Positions 38,964 to 47,566 of a DNA stretch of 64,000 bases are shown here, one piece after another (positions within the stretch are counted from its first letter, which is position 1; each line of letters starts with the position of its first letter). A program made the position numbers and the translations under genes. The notes below the pieces were generated by a model that had not been told where the DNA came from, made no database searches, and saw only the letters and a list, made by a program, of their open reading frames with translations. This DNA is from Nostoc sp. PCC 7107 (GTDB lineage: Bacteria > Cyanobacteriota > Cyanobacteriia > Cyanobacteriales > Nostocaceae), in the NCBI RefSeq assembly GCF_000316625.1, contig NC_019676.1:731001-795000 (forward strand), given 5' to 3'.

Positions 38964-39095
38964 ATACTCAGCACTTTGCTATATAAGATTTAGGCTGATT
39001 TGTATCGCTCTATATTATGAGCTATTCAGAGGATATTGACTGTAGTAAACTAATTTTAGGTAAAAAGCCTGGGTTCATTTACGCTGATTTCCTCT

Positions 39096-40703
39096 GTGAA
39101 AAAAATCCTGATACTATCAGCCCATCCTAGCAACGGTAGACCATTACGTTTAGATCAAGAAGTCAGGGAAATTCAGGCAGGATTGAAACGTGCCAAGAGT
39201 CGAGATAAGTTTGAAATTATTTCGAGTTGGGCTGTGCATCCCGAAGACTTGCGGCGATCGCTGTTAGATTATGAACCTGAGATTGTCCATTTTTCAGGAC
39301 ACGGTACAGGTGATCAGGGTTTAGTCTTGGAAAATGATGCTGGACAAGGTCAATTAGTTAGTACAGAGGCTTTAACTAAGTTATTTAGTTTATTTAAAGA
39401 CAAAATTGAGTGTGTGTTGTTGAACGCCTGCTATAGCGAAGTCCAAGCTGAGGCGATTTTTCAGCATATTGATTGTGTAGTCGGGATGAATCAAGAAATT
39501 GGTGATGAAGCAGCCAGAGAGTTTGCGGTGGGTTTTTATGACGCACTCGGCGCTGATAGATCATACCAAGATGCTTATGAGTTTGGCTGCAATGCGATTG
39601 ACTTAAAAAGCATTCCTGAATCTTCCACTCCCGTTCTCAAAAGTCGGCAATACTCAGTTAAAGAAACAACTGTCGCATCAGCAGTATCCCCAGAAAATCC
39701 TGAAGGGCAAGTACCTTTAGGATCTGCATTTTACATCGATCGCCCTCCTGTAGAAACTGACTGTTACACAGAAGTTCTCAACGCTGGGGCGTTAATTAGA
39801 ATTAAAGCACCGCGCCAAATGGGCAAAAGTTCGTTAATGTCACGGATTCTTGATTATGGCAGCAAACAAGGTTGTCAAACAGCGTATTTAAACTTTCAGT
39901 CAGCCGATGCGGAATTTCTTGATAGTTTTGATATGTTTTTGCAGTGGTTTTGCGCCAGCATTACCGATAATTTGGGTTTCCCAGACAAGTTAGGCGAGTA
40001 TTGGCGCGGGGTTTTAGGGAGTAAAAACAAGTGTTCTAACTACTTTCAACGGTATTTGCTGAAAGAAATAGACTCGCCCATTGTCTTGGGTTTAGATGAA
40101 GTAGACGAAATTTTTAAACATCCCTCAATTGCTACAGATTTTTTCGGCTTGCTGCGGGCTTGGCATGAACGTGCTAAAAATGATGCAATTTGGCAAAAGC
40201 TGAGATTAGTAATTGTCCATTCTAAAGAAGTGTATATTCCCCTGAATATTAATCAGTCACCCTTTAATGTGGGTTTACCTGTAGAATTGCCAGAATTAAA
40301 TCAAGCACAAGTCAAAGATTTGGTACAACGTCATAGACTGCGTTGGACTAACTCACAAGTTGAGGAGTTAATTGGCTTAGTTGGTGGACATCCTTATTTA
40401 GTGCGGATGGCTTTGTATCAAATGGCGCGGGGGAGAATGACTTGGCAAGAACTAGAACAAACAGCGCCTACAGAATCTGGTGCATATAGTGATCATTTGC
40501 GTCGTCATTTGTTGAATTTGCAGGAGGACGAACAATTGTTAACAGCCTTCAAACAAGTACTCATGGCTGATGTAGCGGTAGATGTAGGGACAACAGCAGC
40601 ATTTAAACTGCGGAGTATGGGGTTAGTGAAGTTTCAAGGAAATAAAGTTATGCCCTTGTGTAATTTATACCGGAAATATTTTAGCGATCGCTTAAAACTA
40701 TGA
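39096..40703 (+). CDS. CHAT-protease / AAA-like (STAND) protein
   Basis: 535 residues from a GTG start. Residues ~1-170 form a caspase-like CHAT domain with the catalytic pair H69 (HFSGHG) and C112 (LLNACYS). Residues ~205-440 form an AAA-like ATPase: Walker [10 protein letters not shown] near 239-247 and Walker B VLGLDEVDEIF near 328-338. The remaining ~95 residues are a winged-helix-like tail. The architecture is that of a STAND switch: nucleotide-controlled oligomerisation releasing protease activity. A PD-(D/E)XK nuclease and an AAA/WD40 protein follow on the same strand. A role in defence or regulated cell death is inferred, not shown. Confidence 0.83.
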   Translation: MKKILILSAHPSNGRPLRLDQEVREIQAGLKRAKSRDKFEIISSWAVHPEDLRRSLLDYEPEIVHFSGHGTGDQGLVLENDAGQGQLVSTEALTKLFSLFKDKIECVLLNACYSEVQAEAIFQHIDCVVGMNQEIGDEAAREFAVGFYDALGADRSYQDAYEFGCNAIDLKSIPESSTPVLKSRQYSVKETTVASAVSPENPEGQVPLGSAFYIDRPPVETDCYTEVLNAGALIRIKAPRQMGKSSLMSRILDYGSKQGCQTAYLNFQSADAEFLDSFDMFLQWFCASITDNLGFPDKLGEYWRGVLGSKNKCSNYFQRYLLKEIDSPIVLGLDEVDEIFKHPSIATDFFGLLRAWHERAKNDAIWQKLRLVIVHSKEVYIPLNINQSPFNVGLPVELPELNQAQVKDLVQRHRLRWTNSQVEELIGLVGGHPYLVRMALYQMARGRMTWQELEQTAPTESGAYSDHLRRHLLNLQEDEQLLTAFKQVLMADVAVDVGTTAAFKLRSMGLVKFQGNKVMPLCNLYRKYFSDRLKL

Positions 40704-40730
40704 ATCAGTTATCAGTTATCAGTTATCAGT
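40704..40730. repeat. ATCAGTT heptamer repeat
   Basis: Three full ATCAGTT units plus ATCAGT fill the short gap between the CHAT/AAA gene and the nuclease gene, beginning within two bases of the upstream stop codon. Confidence 0.85.
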
Positions 40731-40744
40731 GAAGGTATACATAA

Positions 40745-41377
40745 ATGGTTCAAGTTATTCAAGGCAAAGATATATCTTTAGCGCAAATCATTGATGAATT
40801 TGGGCTACAACTTGCCGATGACGCAGAATTTTTCTCGGAGTGGCGACAGGATTTACCACCATTGAGTGAATTGGAACAGCAATTACTCAATGAAGTGAAA
40901 GCCGAGTATTTGCATTTATCAAAATATCCAGTTTTAGAACCTGTCGTCAAAATGGTGGTTTTGTCGCCATTATTGCGTTTAGCAGGTTTTTATCAACCGC
41001 CTTTTTATATTGCGTCAGAACAAGAAGTGGAAATTTCTTCTGAGGATGAAGGCACAATTGTGAGAGGACGGATTGATATTTTGGTATTTCATCCGCCGTT
41101 TTGGGTGCTGGTAATTGAAGCGAAAAGGGCGCAATATTCTTTAGAAGTAGCTATCCCTCAAGCATTAGCTTATATGCTGGGTAATCTTGACAAGAGTAAA
41201 CCAACATTTGGTTTTGTGAGCAATGGTCGAGAATTTCAATTTATTAAGTTAACAAAACAGGATTTACCAAAATACGCATTATCTTACACACTTTCTCTCA
41301 ATCGTGATGAAGACCTTTATACTGTGGTGAAAGTTTTAAAACATCTGGCTAATTTAGCCCAACAAAATAATTCGTAA
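40745..41377 (+). CDS. PD-(D/E)XK nuclease (HsdR N-terminal-like)
   Basis: 210-residue stand-alone protein. The nuclease core lies ~60-165: a leading acidic helix (LEPVVKMVV), then GRIDILVF with D120-type catalytic aspartate, and VLVIEAKRA supplying E and K, followed by a helix with Q-A-L-A-Y (QxxxY), a mark of type I restriction R-subunit N-domains. No helicase domain follows, so it is not an R subunit. It starts 41 bp after the CHAT/AAA gene and probably shares its transcript. DNA cleavage is predicted; target unknown. Confidence 0.8.
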   Translation: MVQVIQGKDISLAQIIDEFGLQLADDAEFFSEWRQDLPPLSELEQQLLNEVKAEYLHLSKYPVLEPVVKMVVLSPLLRLAGFYQPPFYIASEQEVEISSEDEGTIVRGRIDILVFHPPFWVLVIEAKRAQYSLEVAIPQALAYMLGNLDKSKPTFGFVSNGREFQFIKLTKQDLPKYALSYTLSLNRDEDLYTVVKVLKHLANLAQQNNS

Positions 41378-41439
41378 TTGTTTGACAAATTCATTAGAGG
41401 ATAACTGAAAAATTGTTTGTGTTGTTTCCCATACTTTTA

Positions 41440-41558
41440 GATCCCTCTAAATCCCCCTTAAAAAGACGGACTTTAAGAGTATTTCTTCCTAAATCTCTCT
41501 TAAAAAAGGAGACTTTGATTCTATATTTCCCCCTTTTTAAGGGGGGTTAGGGGGGATC
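41440..41558. mobile_element. MITE-like inverted-repeat element
   Basis: The left end GATCCCTCTAAATCCCCCTTA and the right end TAAGGGGGGTTAGGGGGGATC are imperfect inverted repeats of ~20 bp enclosing ~78 bp. No transposase gene is inside. The family is common in cyanobacteria. It fills the gap between the nuclease and the AAA/WD40 gene, and a decayed copy lies near 11205-11265. Confidence 0.7.
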
Positions 41559-41594
41559 AAACAAAATATTTGAATACACACATCCCTACACCCT

Positions 41595-44500
41595 ATGATT
41601 CCATACCAGTACCAAGTCGGGGGTAGTTTACCCCAAGATGCGCCAACTTATGTTAAGCGACAAGCTGACGATGATTTGTATGCAGGCTTGCAGGCTGGAG
41701 AATTTTGTTATGTGCTGAATTCGCGGCAAATGGGGAAATCTAGCTTGCGGGTGCGGGTGATGCGGCGGTTGCAAGATGAGGGGTTTGCTTGTGCGGCGGT
41801 GGATATTACAGCAATTGGGACGGATGATATTACGCCAGAACAATGGTATGCCGGGGTAATAGATACGTTAGTGGGATATTTTAATCTTTATACTGATTTT
41901 GATTTAGAAAATTGGTGGAATGAGAACAATTTACTTTCACCAGTGCAGCATTTTAGTAAGTTTATTGAAACGGTTTTATTAGCAAAAATTTCAGACAAGA
42001 TTGTTATTTTTATTGATGAAATTGATAGTATTTTAAGTCTGGCATTTAATTTGGATGATTTTTTTGCAGTCATTCGAGATTGTTATAACCGCCGGGCTGA
42101 TAAACCAGAATATAACCGCGTTACTTTTGCTTTAATTGGTGTGTCTACGCCTTCGGATTTGATTCAAGATAAGGGACGCACGCCTTTTAATATTGGTCGC
42201 GCCATTGATTTAACAGGGTTTAATTTAGATGAGGCGGAACCCTTGGCGCGGGGTTTAGCAGATGTGGGAAATCCCCAAGATGTTATGGCGGCGGTGTTGG
42301 GGTGGACGGGGGGACAGCCGTTTTTGACGCAGAAGGTTTGTAAGTTGTTGGTTGCAGAGTGTGGAGAAGAATCTAAAATCCAAAATCCAAAATCTGAAAT
42401 TGCAGAGTGGGTGGAAAGTGTAGTCAGAAAGCAGATTATTGAGAATTGGGAAGGGCAAGATGAGCCGGAACATTTGAAGACGATTTTATATAGAATTACT
42501 CGCAGTGGTGAGGTGCGGACTGGGCGGTTGTTGGGGTTGTATCAACAGATTTTGCAGCAGGGAGAAATTGCCACTGATGACAGTGCAGAACAAATAGAAC
42601 TGCGGTTGAGTGGGTTGGTGGTGAGGCGCGAGGGAAAGTTGCGAGTTTATAACCGCATCTATGCAGAGGTGTTTAACTCGCTGTGGTGTGAGCAGTTGTT
42701 GGCGAATTTGCGTCCTTATTCTGATGCTTTTAATGCTTGGAAGGCTGCTGATTATCAAGATGAATCGCGGTTGTTGCGGGGAAAGGCTTTGAAAGAGGCT
42801 TTAGCTTGGCGAATTGGCAAAAGTTTAACTGATGTAGATGATCGGTTTTTGGATGCTAGTCAGGATTTAGAGAAGCGCGAACTGCAAAAAAGCCTGGAAA
42901 CAGAGGAACAAGCAAAGCAGGTTTTAGCAGAGGCGAACCGCAAAGCTTATCAAAGGATTCGTATTGGTTCTTTGGTGCTAGGTTTTGCTGTGGTGGGGGC
43001 AATCGCATCTTTTATTGTCACTCAATATAGTCTTGAATTATCTAAGAATGCTGTTATAGCAAAGGAAACAGCTACAAAAGAAGCGAATGCTGCTAAGGAA
43101 GATTTAAAAAAAGCTCAAGCAGCAACCGAACTAACCAAGACAGAAAAAGAACAGATATTAAAACAAAAATCTTTAGCAGAGAAGAGTTTAACGGTTGCTG
43201 AGAACAAGGTAAAACTAGCACAGCAAACATTAGATAAAGCTAATGCACAGTACCAACAAGCACGGACACAGGCACAACAAGCAACTGACCAGAAGTATAA
43301 AGCACGAAAACAAGCCCTAACTGCTCAACAGCAGCGTGCAGCAGCAGAAAAGCAGCGTCAAGATGCCATTGCTGGTTTAGATATAGCCAAAAGAGAGCGT
43401 GAAACTGCCCTGACAGCTACGCAACTGGAGCAAGAAGGCACAAATGCCCTGCGGGAGTTTAGAACTGCTAGAGAAATTGAGGGATTGCTATTAGCAGTGC
43501 GGAGTGGGGAAGAACTCAAAACTTTAGTTAAGGATAAAAAATCTTTAGCAGATTACCCTGCATATAGCCCATTGTTTAGTTTACAGACTATTCTGCTAGA
43601 TATTCGAGAAATAAATCGTTTAGAAGGTCATAGCGATTGGGTCAGTAGTGTGGTGTTCAGCCCGGACGGTAAAACCTTAGCCTCCGCCAGTGTTGACAAG
43701 ACAATCAAACTGTGGAATCGGGAGACAGGGAAAGTTATCTCCACCTTAGAAGGTCATAGCGATTGGGTCAGGAGTGTGGTGTTCAGCCCGGACGGTAAAA
43801 CCTTAGCCTCCGCCAGTGTTGACAAGACAATCAAACTGTGGAATCGGGAGACAGGGAAAGTTATCTCCACCTTAGAAGGTCATGGCGATTCGGTCATTAG
43901 TGTGGTGTTCAGCCCGGACGGTAAAACCTTAGCCTCTGCCAGTGTTGACAAGACAATCAAACTGTGGAATCGGGAGACAGGGAAAGTTATCTCCACCTTA
44001 GAAGGTCATGGCGATTCGGTCATTAGTGTGGTGTTCAGCCCGGACGGTAAAACCCTAGCCTCTGCCAGTGTTGACAAGACAATCAAACTGTGGAATCGGG
44101 AGACAGGGAAAGTTATCTCCACCTTAGAAGGTCATGGCGATTCGGTCATTAGTGTGGTGTTCAGCCCGGACGGTAAAACCCTAGCCTCTGCCAGTGGTGA
44201 CAAGACAATCAAACTGTGGAATCGGGAGACAGGGAAAGTTATCTCCACCTTAGAAGGTCATGGCGATTGGGTCAGGAGTGTGGTGTTCAGCCCGGACGGT
44301 AAAACCTTAGCCTCTGCCAGTGGTGACAAGACAATCAAACTGTGGAATCGGGAGACAGGGAAAGTTATCTCCACCTTAGAAGGTCATGGCGATTCGGTCA
44401 TTAGTGTGGTGTTCAGCCCGGACGGTAAAACCTTAGCCTCTGCCAGTGTTGACAAGACAATCAAACTGTGGAATCGGGAGACAGGGAAAGTTATCTCCAC

Positions 44501-44693
44501 CTTAGAAGGTCATGGCGATTGGGTCAGGAGTGTGGTGTTCAGCCCGGACGGTAAAACCTTAGCCTCCGCCAGTGTTGACAAGACAATCAAACTGTGGAAT
44601 TTGGATCTTGATGATTTACTGGCGCAGGGTTGCAGTTGGCTGAAGGGTTATTTGATTAGTCATGATGATGCGCCAAGGGTGTGTGGGAAGTAG
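41595..44693 (+). CDS. AAA-like ATPase / transmembrane / coiled-coil / WD40 protein
   Basis: 1032 residues. Order: AAA-like domain (~1-330) with Walker [10 protein letters not shown] near 43-51 and Walker [13 protein letters not shown] near 135-146; winged-helix-like segment (~335-420); one transmembrane helix ~455-477; long Ala/Gln/Lys coiled coil (~485-640); then eight WD40 units of exactly 42 residues (676-1002) that are almost identical. The ATPase domain is related to that of the CHAT protein two genes upstream. WD repeats probably sense a ligand while the ATPase acts as switch; the membrane helix places the two on opposite ends of a stalk. The GATGAG-rich tail after repeat 8 is unique. 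Confidence 0.87.
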   Translation: MIPYQYQVGGSLPQDAPTYVKRQADDDLYAGLQAGEFCYVLNSRQMGKSSLRVRVMRRLQDEGFACAAVDITAIGTDDITPEQWYAGVIDTLVGYFNLYTDFDLENWWNENNLLSPVQHFSKFIETVLLAKISDKIVIFIDEIDSILSLAFNLDDFFAVIRDCYNRRADKPEYNRVTFALIGVSTPSDLIQDKGRTPFNIGRAIDLTGFNLDEAEPLARGLADVGNPQDVMAAVLGWTGGQPFLTQKVCKLLVAECGEESKIQNPKSEIAEWVESVVRKQIIENWEGQDEPEHLKTILYRITRSGEVRTGRLLGLYQQILQQGEIATDDSAEQIELRLSGLVVRREGKLRVYNRIYAEVFNSLWCEQLLANLRPYSDAFNAWKAADYQDESRLLRGKALKEALAWRIGKSLTDVDDRFLDASQDLEKRELQKSLETEEQAKQVLAEANRKAYQRIRIGSLVLGFAVVGAIASFIVTQYSLELSKNAVIAKETATKEANAAKEDLKKAQAATELTKTEKEQILKQKSLAEKSLTVAENKVKLAQQTLDKANAQYQQARTQAQQATDQKYKARKQALTAQQQRAAAEKQRQDAIAGLDIAKRERETALTATQLEQEGTNALREFRTAREIEGLLLAVRSGEELKTLVKDKKSLADYPAYSPLFSLQTILLDIREINRLEGHSDWVSSVVFSPDGKTLASASVDKTIKLWNRETGKVISTLEGHSDWVRSVVFSPDGKTLASASVDKTIKLWNRETGKVISTLEGHGDSVISVVFSPDGKTLASASVDKTIKLWNRETGKVISTLEGHGDSVISVVFSPDGKTLASASVDKTIKLWNRETGKVISTLEGHGDSVISVVFSPDGKTLASASGDKTIKLWNRETGKVISTLEGHGDWVRSVVFSPDGKTLASASGDKTIKLWNRETGKVISTLEGHGDSVISVVFSPDGKTLASASVDKTIKLWNRETGKVISTLEGHGDWVRSVVFSPDGKTLASASVDKTIKLWNLDLDDLLAQGCSWLKGYLISHDDAPRVCGK
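43620..44600 (+). repeat. Eight near-identical 126-bp WD40 repeats
   Basis: Units begin at 43620, 43746, 43872 and every 126 bp to 44502, each coding for [18 protein letters not shown] followed by TLASASxDKTIKLW. Differences between units are confined to a few positions: S/G after LEGH, W/S before V, S/R/I before SVVF, and V/G before DKTIK, plus single silent changes. Such DNA-level identity means very recent duplication or ongoing gene conversion. Confidence 0.95.
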
Positions 44694-44791
44694 GGGTGTA
44701 GGGGTGTGAGGGTGTCGGGTGTAGGGGGGAATTAGGGGTGTGGGGGATGAGGGGAAGATAAAGATATATGGGGAGAGAATGAACAGGTTTT

Positions 44792-44821
44792 GGCGATGCC
44801 TGCGGCGGGCTACGCCAACGC
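44792..44821. repeat. GATGCCTGCGGCGGGCTACGCC repeat, copy A
   Basis: About 30 bp; copies B (45154-45180) and C (45761-45789) are in the opposite orientation. A and B flank the 21-bp repeat array as inverted copies; B and C flank the toxin-antitoxin pair as direct copies. Confidence 0.8.
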
Positions 44822-44930
44822 ATTTGCTGTAAATAGGCGATCGCTCCTTGCCTAACTCATAATCAATGTAGCTTGGAAGGCGAACGTTGAAGAAATAAAC
44901 AACATTGTTTGAGTTCCAATCTAGAAATTT

Positions 44931-45140
44931 CTCGTTTAAAAGCTGACAATTTTCGTTTTCAATTAAAACGTTCTTGTTTAAAGGCTGACGGTTCTCGTTT
45001 GAAACTAAAACGTTTTCATTTTAACCTTGACAATTTTCGTTTAAAACAAAAACGTTCTCGTTTAAAAGCTGACGGTTCTCGTTTGAAACTAAAACGTCCT
45101 CGTTTCAACCCTAGCGATTCTTGTTCAAAGCTCAAATGTT
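44931..45140. repeat. Array of ten 21-bp repeats
   Basis: Ten consecutive 21-bp units alternate between a CTCGTTTAAAAGCTGACGGTT type and a CTCGTTTGAAACTAAAACGTT type (42-bp super-unit, five copies), with increasing decay to the right. The period is seven codons; a frame from TTG 44909 to 45163 encodes heptapeptides such as RLKADGS and RLKLKR. There is no ATG or ribosome-binding site, so I treat it as a repeat array and not a gene. Confidence 0.85.
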
Positions 45141-45153
45141 TGGGTTTTATGGG

Positions 45154-45180
45154 GTTGGCGTAGCTTGCCGCAGGCATCGC
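45154..45180. repeat. GGCGTAGCNNGCCGCAGGCATCGC repeat, copy B
   Basis: Inverted relative to copy A and direct relative to copy C. It lies between the 21-bp array and the antitoxin gene. Confidence 0.8.
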
Positions 45181-45288
45181 CTCCTCTAAAACTCATGATA
45201 AATGTATGCTGAGGGGCGAGATTTAGCTAAAAGCCGCAAGCATCTACGCTCTATAGTAGAAGGTAATTATTTTGTTATGCCATGACTT

Positions 45289-45492
45289 ATGAAAGCTGAA
45301 GAATATCCCTTTGTTCAGGAGTTAATTACAGATAAACAAGGACAAGTTCTCAAAGTAGTCTTGGAGTTTCAGGAATATCAGCGTTTATTAGACGCTATTG
45401 AAGATGAGGGACTTTATCGAGCGATGCAAGCAGTTAGTGGTGAAACACCTTTAAGTATAAATGAGGCTCTAGAAGAACTGGAAAAACCATGA
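45289..45492 (+). CDS. Type II antitoxin
   Basis: 67 residues, acidic, in the style of Phd/RelB-like antitoxins: an N-terminal beta part ([20 protein letters not shown]) and a helical, acidic tail ([11 protein letters not shown]) that would wrap the toxin. It ends in an ATGA overlap with the toxin gene, the usual translational coupling. It probably represses its own promoter. Confidence 0.82.
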   Translation: MKAEEYPFVQELITDKQGQVLKVVLEFQEYQRLLDAIEDEGLYRAMQAVSGETPLSINEALEELEKP

Positions 45493-45758
45493 ATTGTGAG
45501 TATATGCCCAGTTTTATTAAAGACCTCAAGGCGCTAAAAAGTACTCCAGTTTTCGAGTCAGTCAAGTCTCTTGTGTTTGATGAGATTCCTGGCTACTCTG
45601 GTTTAGATGAAATCAGCAATATCAAAAAACTAAAGGACGCTGATAGTGCATATCGTCTTCGAGTGGGAGATTACCGCATTGGTTTCACAGTTGCCGAAGA
45701 TACGATTACTTTTGTGCGAGTTCTCCACCGTAAAGATATCTATCGCTATTTCCCATAA
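45489..45758 (+). CDS. RelE/ParE-family toxin
   Basis: 89 residues. [10 protein letters not shown] at the start, a basic segment [22 protein letters not shown] in the middle, and a [15 protein letters not shown] end match the RelE/ParE fold. R and K residues in [10 protein letters not shown] and the terminal HRKDIYR are the expected mRNA-cleaving/ribosome-binding residues of RelE types. Translationally coupled to the antitoxin by a 4-bp overlap. RelE (mRNA interferase) is favoured over ParE by the tail, but not certain. Confidence 0.85.
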   Translation: MNCEYMPSFIKDLKALKSTPVFESVKSLVFDEIPGYSGLDEISNIKKLKDADSAYRLRVGDYRIGFTVAEDTITFVRVLHRKDIYRYFP

Positions 45759-45760
45759 AT

Positions 45761-45789
45761 GCGTTGGCGTAGCCCGCCGCAAGCATCGC
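45761..45789. repeat. GGCGTAGCCCGCCGCAAGCATC repeat, copy C
   Basis: Direct copy relative to B, 3 bp after the toxin's stop codon. B and C therefore bracket the toxin-antitoxin pair. Confidence 0.8.
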
Positions 45790-45854
45790 TCACTATGATC
45801 ATCATACATGGAGTGTGCGGGGCGATCGCTCCAGAGATTCAGACATAATCAAAT

Positions 45855-45881
45855 GTTGGGTTACGCTTCGCTGCACCCAAC
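45855..45881. repeat. GTTGGGT palindromic repeat
   Basis: GTTGGGTTACGCttcgctGCACCCAAC: ends GTTGGGT and ACCCAAC pair perfectly. A short hairpin repeat widespread in cyanobacteria; a CATTGCGAGGAACGAAGCAA fragment follows at about 45945-45964. Confidence 0.65.
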
Positions 45882-46048
45882 CTACTAACTACTAACGTGG
45901 CAAGCTTAATTTGCTAGGTTCAAAAAATGGAAATGCTAATTCTGTCATTGCGAGGAACGAAGCAATCGCATTTTGCATAATTAATCAAGCAAACATTTTA
46001 GACTTGCCGTACTACTACACTGATGATGGCGATCGCTTACCATAAAAC

Positions 46049-46849
46049 TCAGTTTAAATGGTTTTGCAACAGTTCCAAAACATGTTGCCAAGCATCAAGA
46101 GCCGCTTCGGGATTGTAACTGGGGTGCTGTTCTATTAATGGATACTTATCTTTAAAGAATCCGTGGAAAAATCCATGTCCTGCATCGTATCGAAATACAC
46201 GATGATTGATTTGATGTTTCTTGAGTTCTGCCTCAATTTGCTCGTTTTCTGTTTGGGAAATTAATGTATCTCTGTTACCAAAAAATGTATAAATAGTACC
46301 TTTAATTTCGGAGGTGCGATTAATCGTGGGAGTTTCTTCACCATAACTAGAAGTGGTAATCCCACCACCATAAAACGAAGCCGTAGCTTTGATATCGGGT
46401 AAAGTTGCAGCCATATAAGCTACATGACCGCCAAAGCAAAAACCAATAGCGCCAATTTTGCGATCGTTAACATGGGGTAAAGTTTTAAGATAGGCGATCG
46501 TGGCTTGAATATCGCTGAAAATTTCTTGATACTTTACTTGTTGATAGTATTGCAACCCAAGCTGATAAGCTTCTGGGCTATATCCAACATCATTAGGGCT
46601 ATAGTCAATCTCAAAACCTGGAGCAGTTCTTTGATACATTGCAGGTGCTACTGTTACATATCCTTGCTTTGCTATGAGTTCGGTAATATCCCGAATATTA
46701 CTATTAACTCCAAAAATTTCGGGAAAAACTATAACAGCGCCAAAAACTCCTGCTTGTGCTGGTTCAGCTAAATAAGCATCAATTTGTAACTCACCGTTAG
46801 ATATTTTGATTTTTGACGTGTTAATTTCGATGCTTGTTATTTTTACCAT
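46049..46849 (-). CDS. Dienelactone hydrolase family protein
   Basis: 266 residues of alpha/beta-hydrolase fold. The nucleophile is the cysteine in IGFCFGGHVAYMA (~138-150), which is the dienelactone-hydrolase signature GxCxGG. The acid D in FFGNRDTLI (~194-202) and H in YDAGHGFFHG complete the triad. Cyanobacterial members are usually carboxymethylenebutenolidase-like with unknown natural substrates. Confidence 0.88.
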   Translation of the reverse strand: MVKITSIEINTSKIKISNGELQIDAYLAEPAQAGVFGAVIVFPEIFGVNSNIRDITELIAKQGYVTVAPAMYQRTAPGFEIDYSPNDVGYSPEAYQLGLQYYQQVKYQEIFSDIQATIAYLKTLPHVNDRKIGAIGFCFGGHVAYMAATLPDIKATASFYGGGITTSSYGEETPTINRTSEIKGTIYTFFGNRDTLISQTENEQIEAELKKHQINHRVFRYDAGHGFFHGFFKDKYPLIEQHPSYNPEAALDAWQHVLELLQNHLN

Positions 46850-46921
46850 GTTTAGTTCGGATAATTTTATATTAATTTGTCTATTTTGATTGTTTTTTCA
46901 TACCACGCATCACCATCCTCT

Positions 46922-47485
46922 TTATTCTAATAACCAGCCAAACAAAGTTCCTAAATGTAGATTTAGCTCATTAGCAAAAGACGGAACCAGAGGTTTTTGT
47001 TCTGCTAGGTCAAAAACCTCTGGTTGTTGCTTGGGTAGATAAACAAAGACAGTTTGCTCATCCGGGTCAATTAACCAACCCATTTGAGTACCAAAATTGA
47101 GGCAATGCAAAATATTTTTTGTGACTTTTGTTTGGTTTTGATCAGGTGACAAAATCTCAATTGTCCAGTTAGGAACTATTAAAAAGGTATTAGCAATCTC
47201 GCCTTTTTCGTCGCGGGGAATTCTCTCCCAAGTAAATACAGAAACATCTGGAATTATTGAACGCCCACCAAATGAGCAACGTAATTCTGAAAATGCTCTT
47301 GCAATCTTTTGTGGTTTCAGAACTATGTTGACAGTAGTAGAGAACTCAGTTTGAATTGTACTGTGTTTACCTTGTGGCATTGGCTTTTGAATAATTTGCC
47401 CATCAATATATTCACTAGCAGGTTCAGTTTCTGGTAGCTTGAGAAACTCCGCCAAATTTATAGGTTTAGATGGGGTCTGTACCAT
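46922..47485 (-). CDS. Uma2 family (DUF820) endonuclease-like protein
   Basis: 187 residues. Family points: ASEYIDGQIIQKPMPQGKHS (~19-38), IIPDVSVFTWERIP (~76-89), WTIEILSPDQNQTKVTKNI (~107-125, E-I-LSP) and GWLIDPDEQTVFVYLP (~135-150). The PD-(D/E)XK set D79/E109/K120-type is intact. Shorter than the 13.7-kb copy and not closely similar to it. Confidence 0.87.
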   Translation of the reverse strand: MVQTPSKPINLAEFLKLPETEPASEYIDGQIIQKPMPQGKHSTIQTEFSTTVNIVLKPQKIARAFSELRCSFGGRSIIPDVSVFTWERIPRDEKGEIANTFLIVPNWTIEILSPDQNQTKVTKNILHCLNFGTQMGWLIDPDEQTVFVYLPKQQPEVFDLAEQKPLVPSFANELNLHLGTLFGWLLE

Positions 47486-47566
47486 TGTGACTTCCTGATA
47501 AAAGAAAGTTTGATTTGCTTGATGTCAATTTTAAAATATAGGTGGGCAAGTTTGCCCACGCTACGG

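Noticed and set aside
40745-41377. Type I restriction system
   Set aside because: Only an R-subunit-like nuclease domain is present; no helicase, M or S subunit lies nearby.
41440-41558. Complete insertion sequence
   Set aside because: No transposase frame inside the inverted repeats.
44909-45163. Heptapeptide-repeat frame
   Set aside because: Only a TTG start, no ribosome-binding site, and composition explained entirely by the 21-bp repeat; kept as a repeat.
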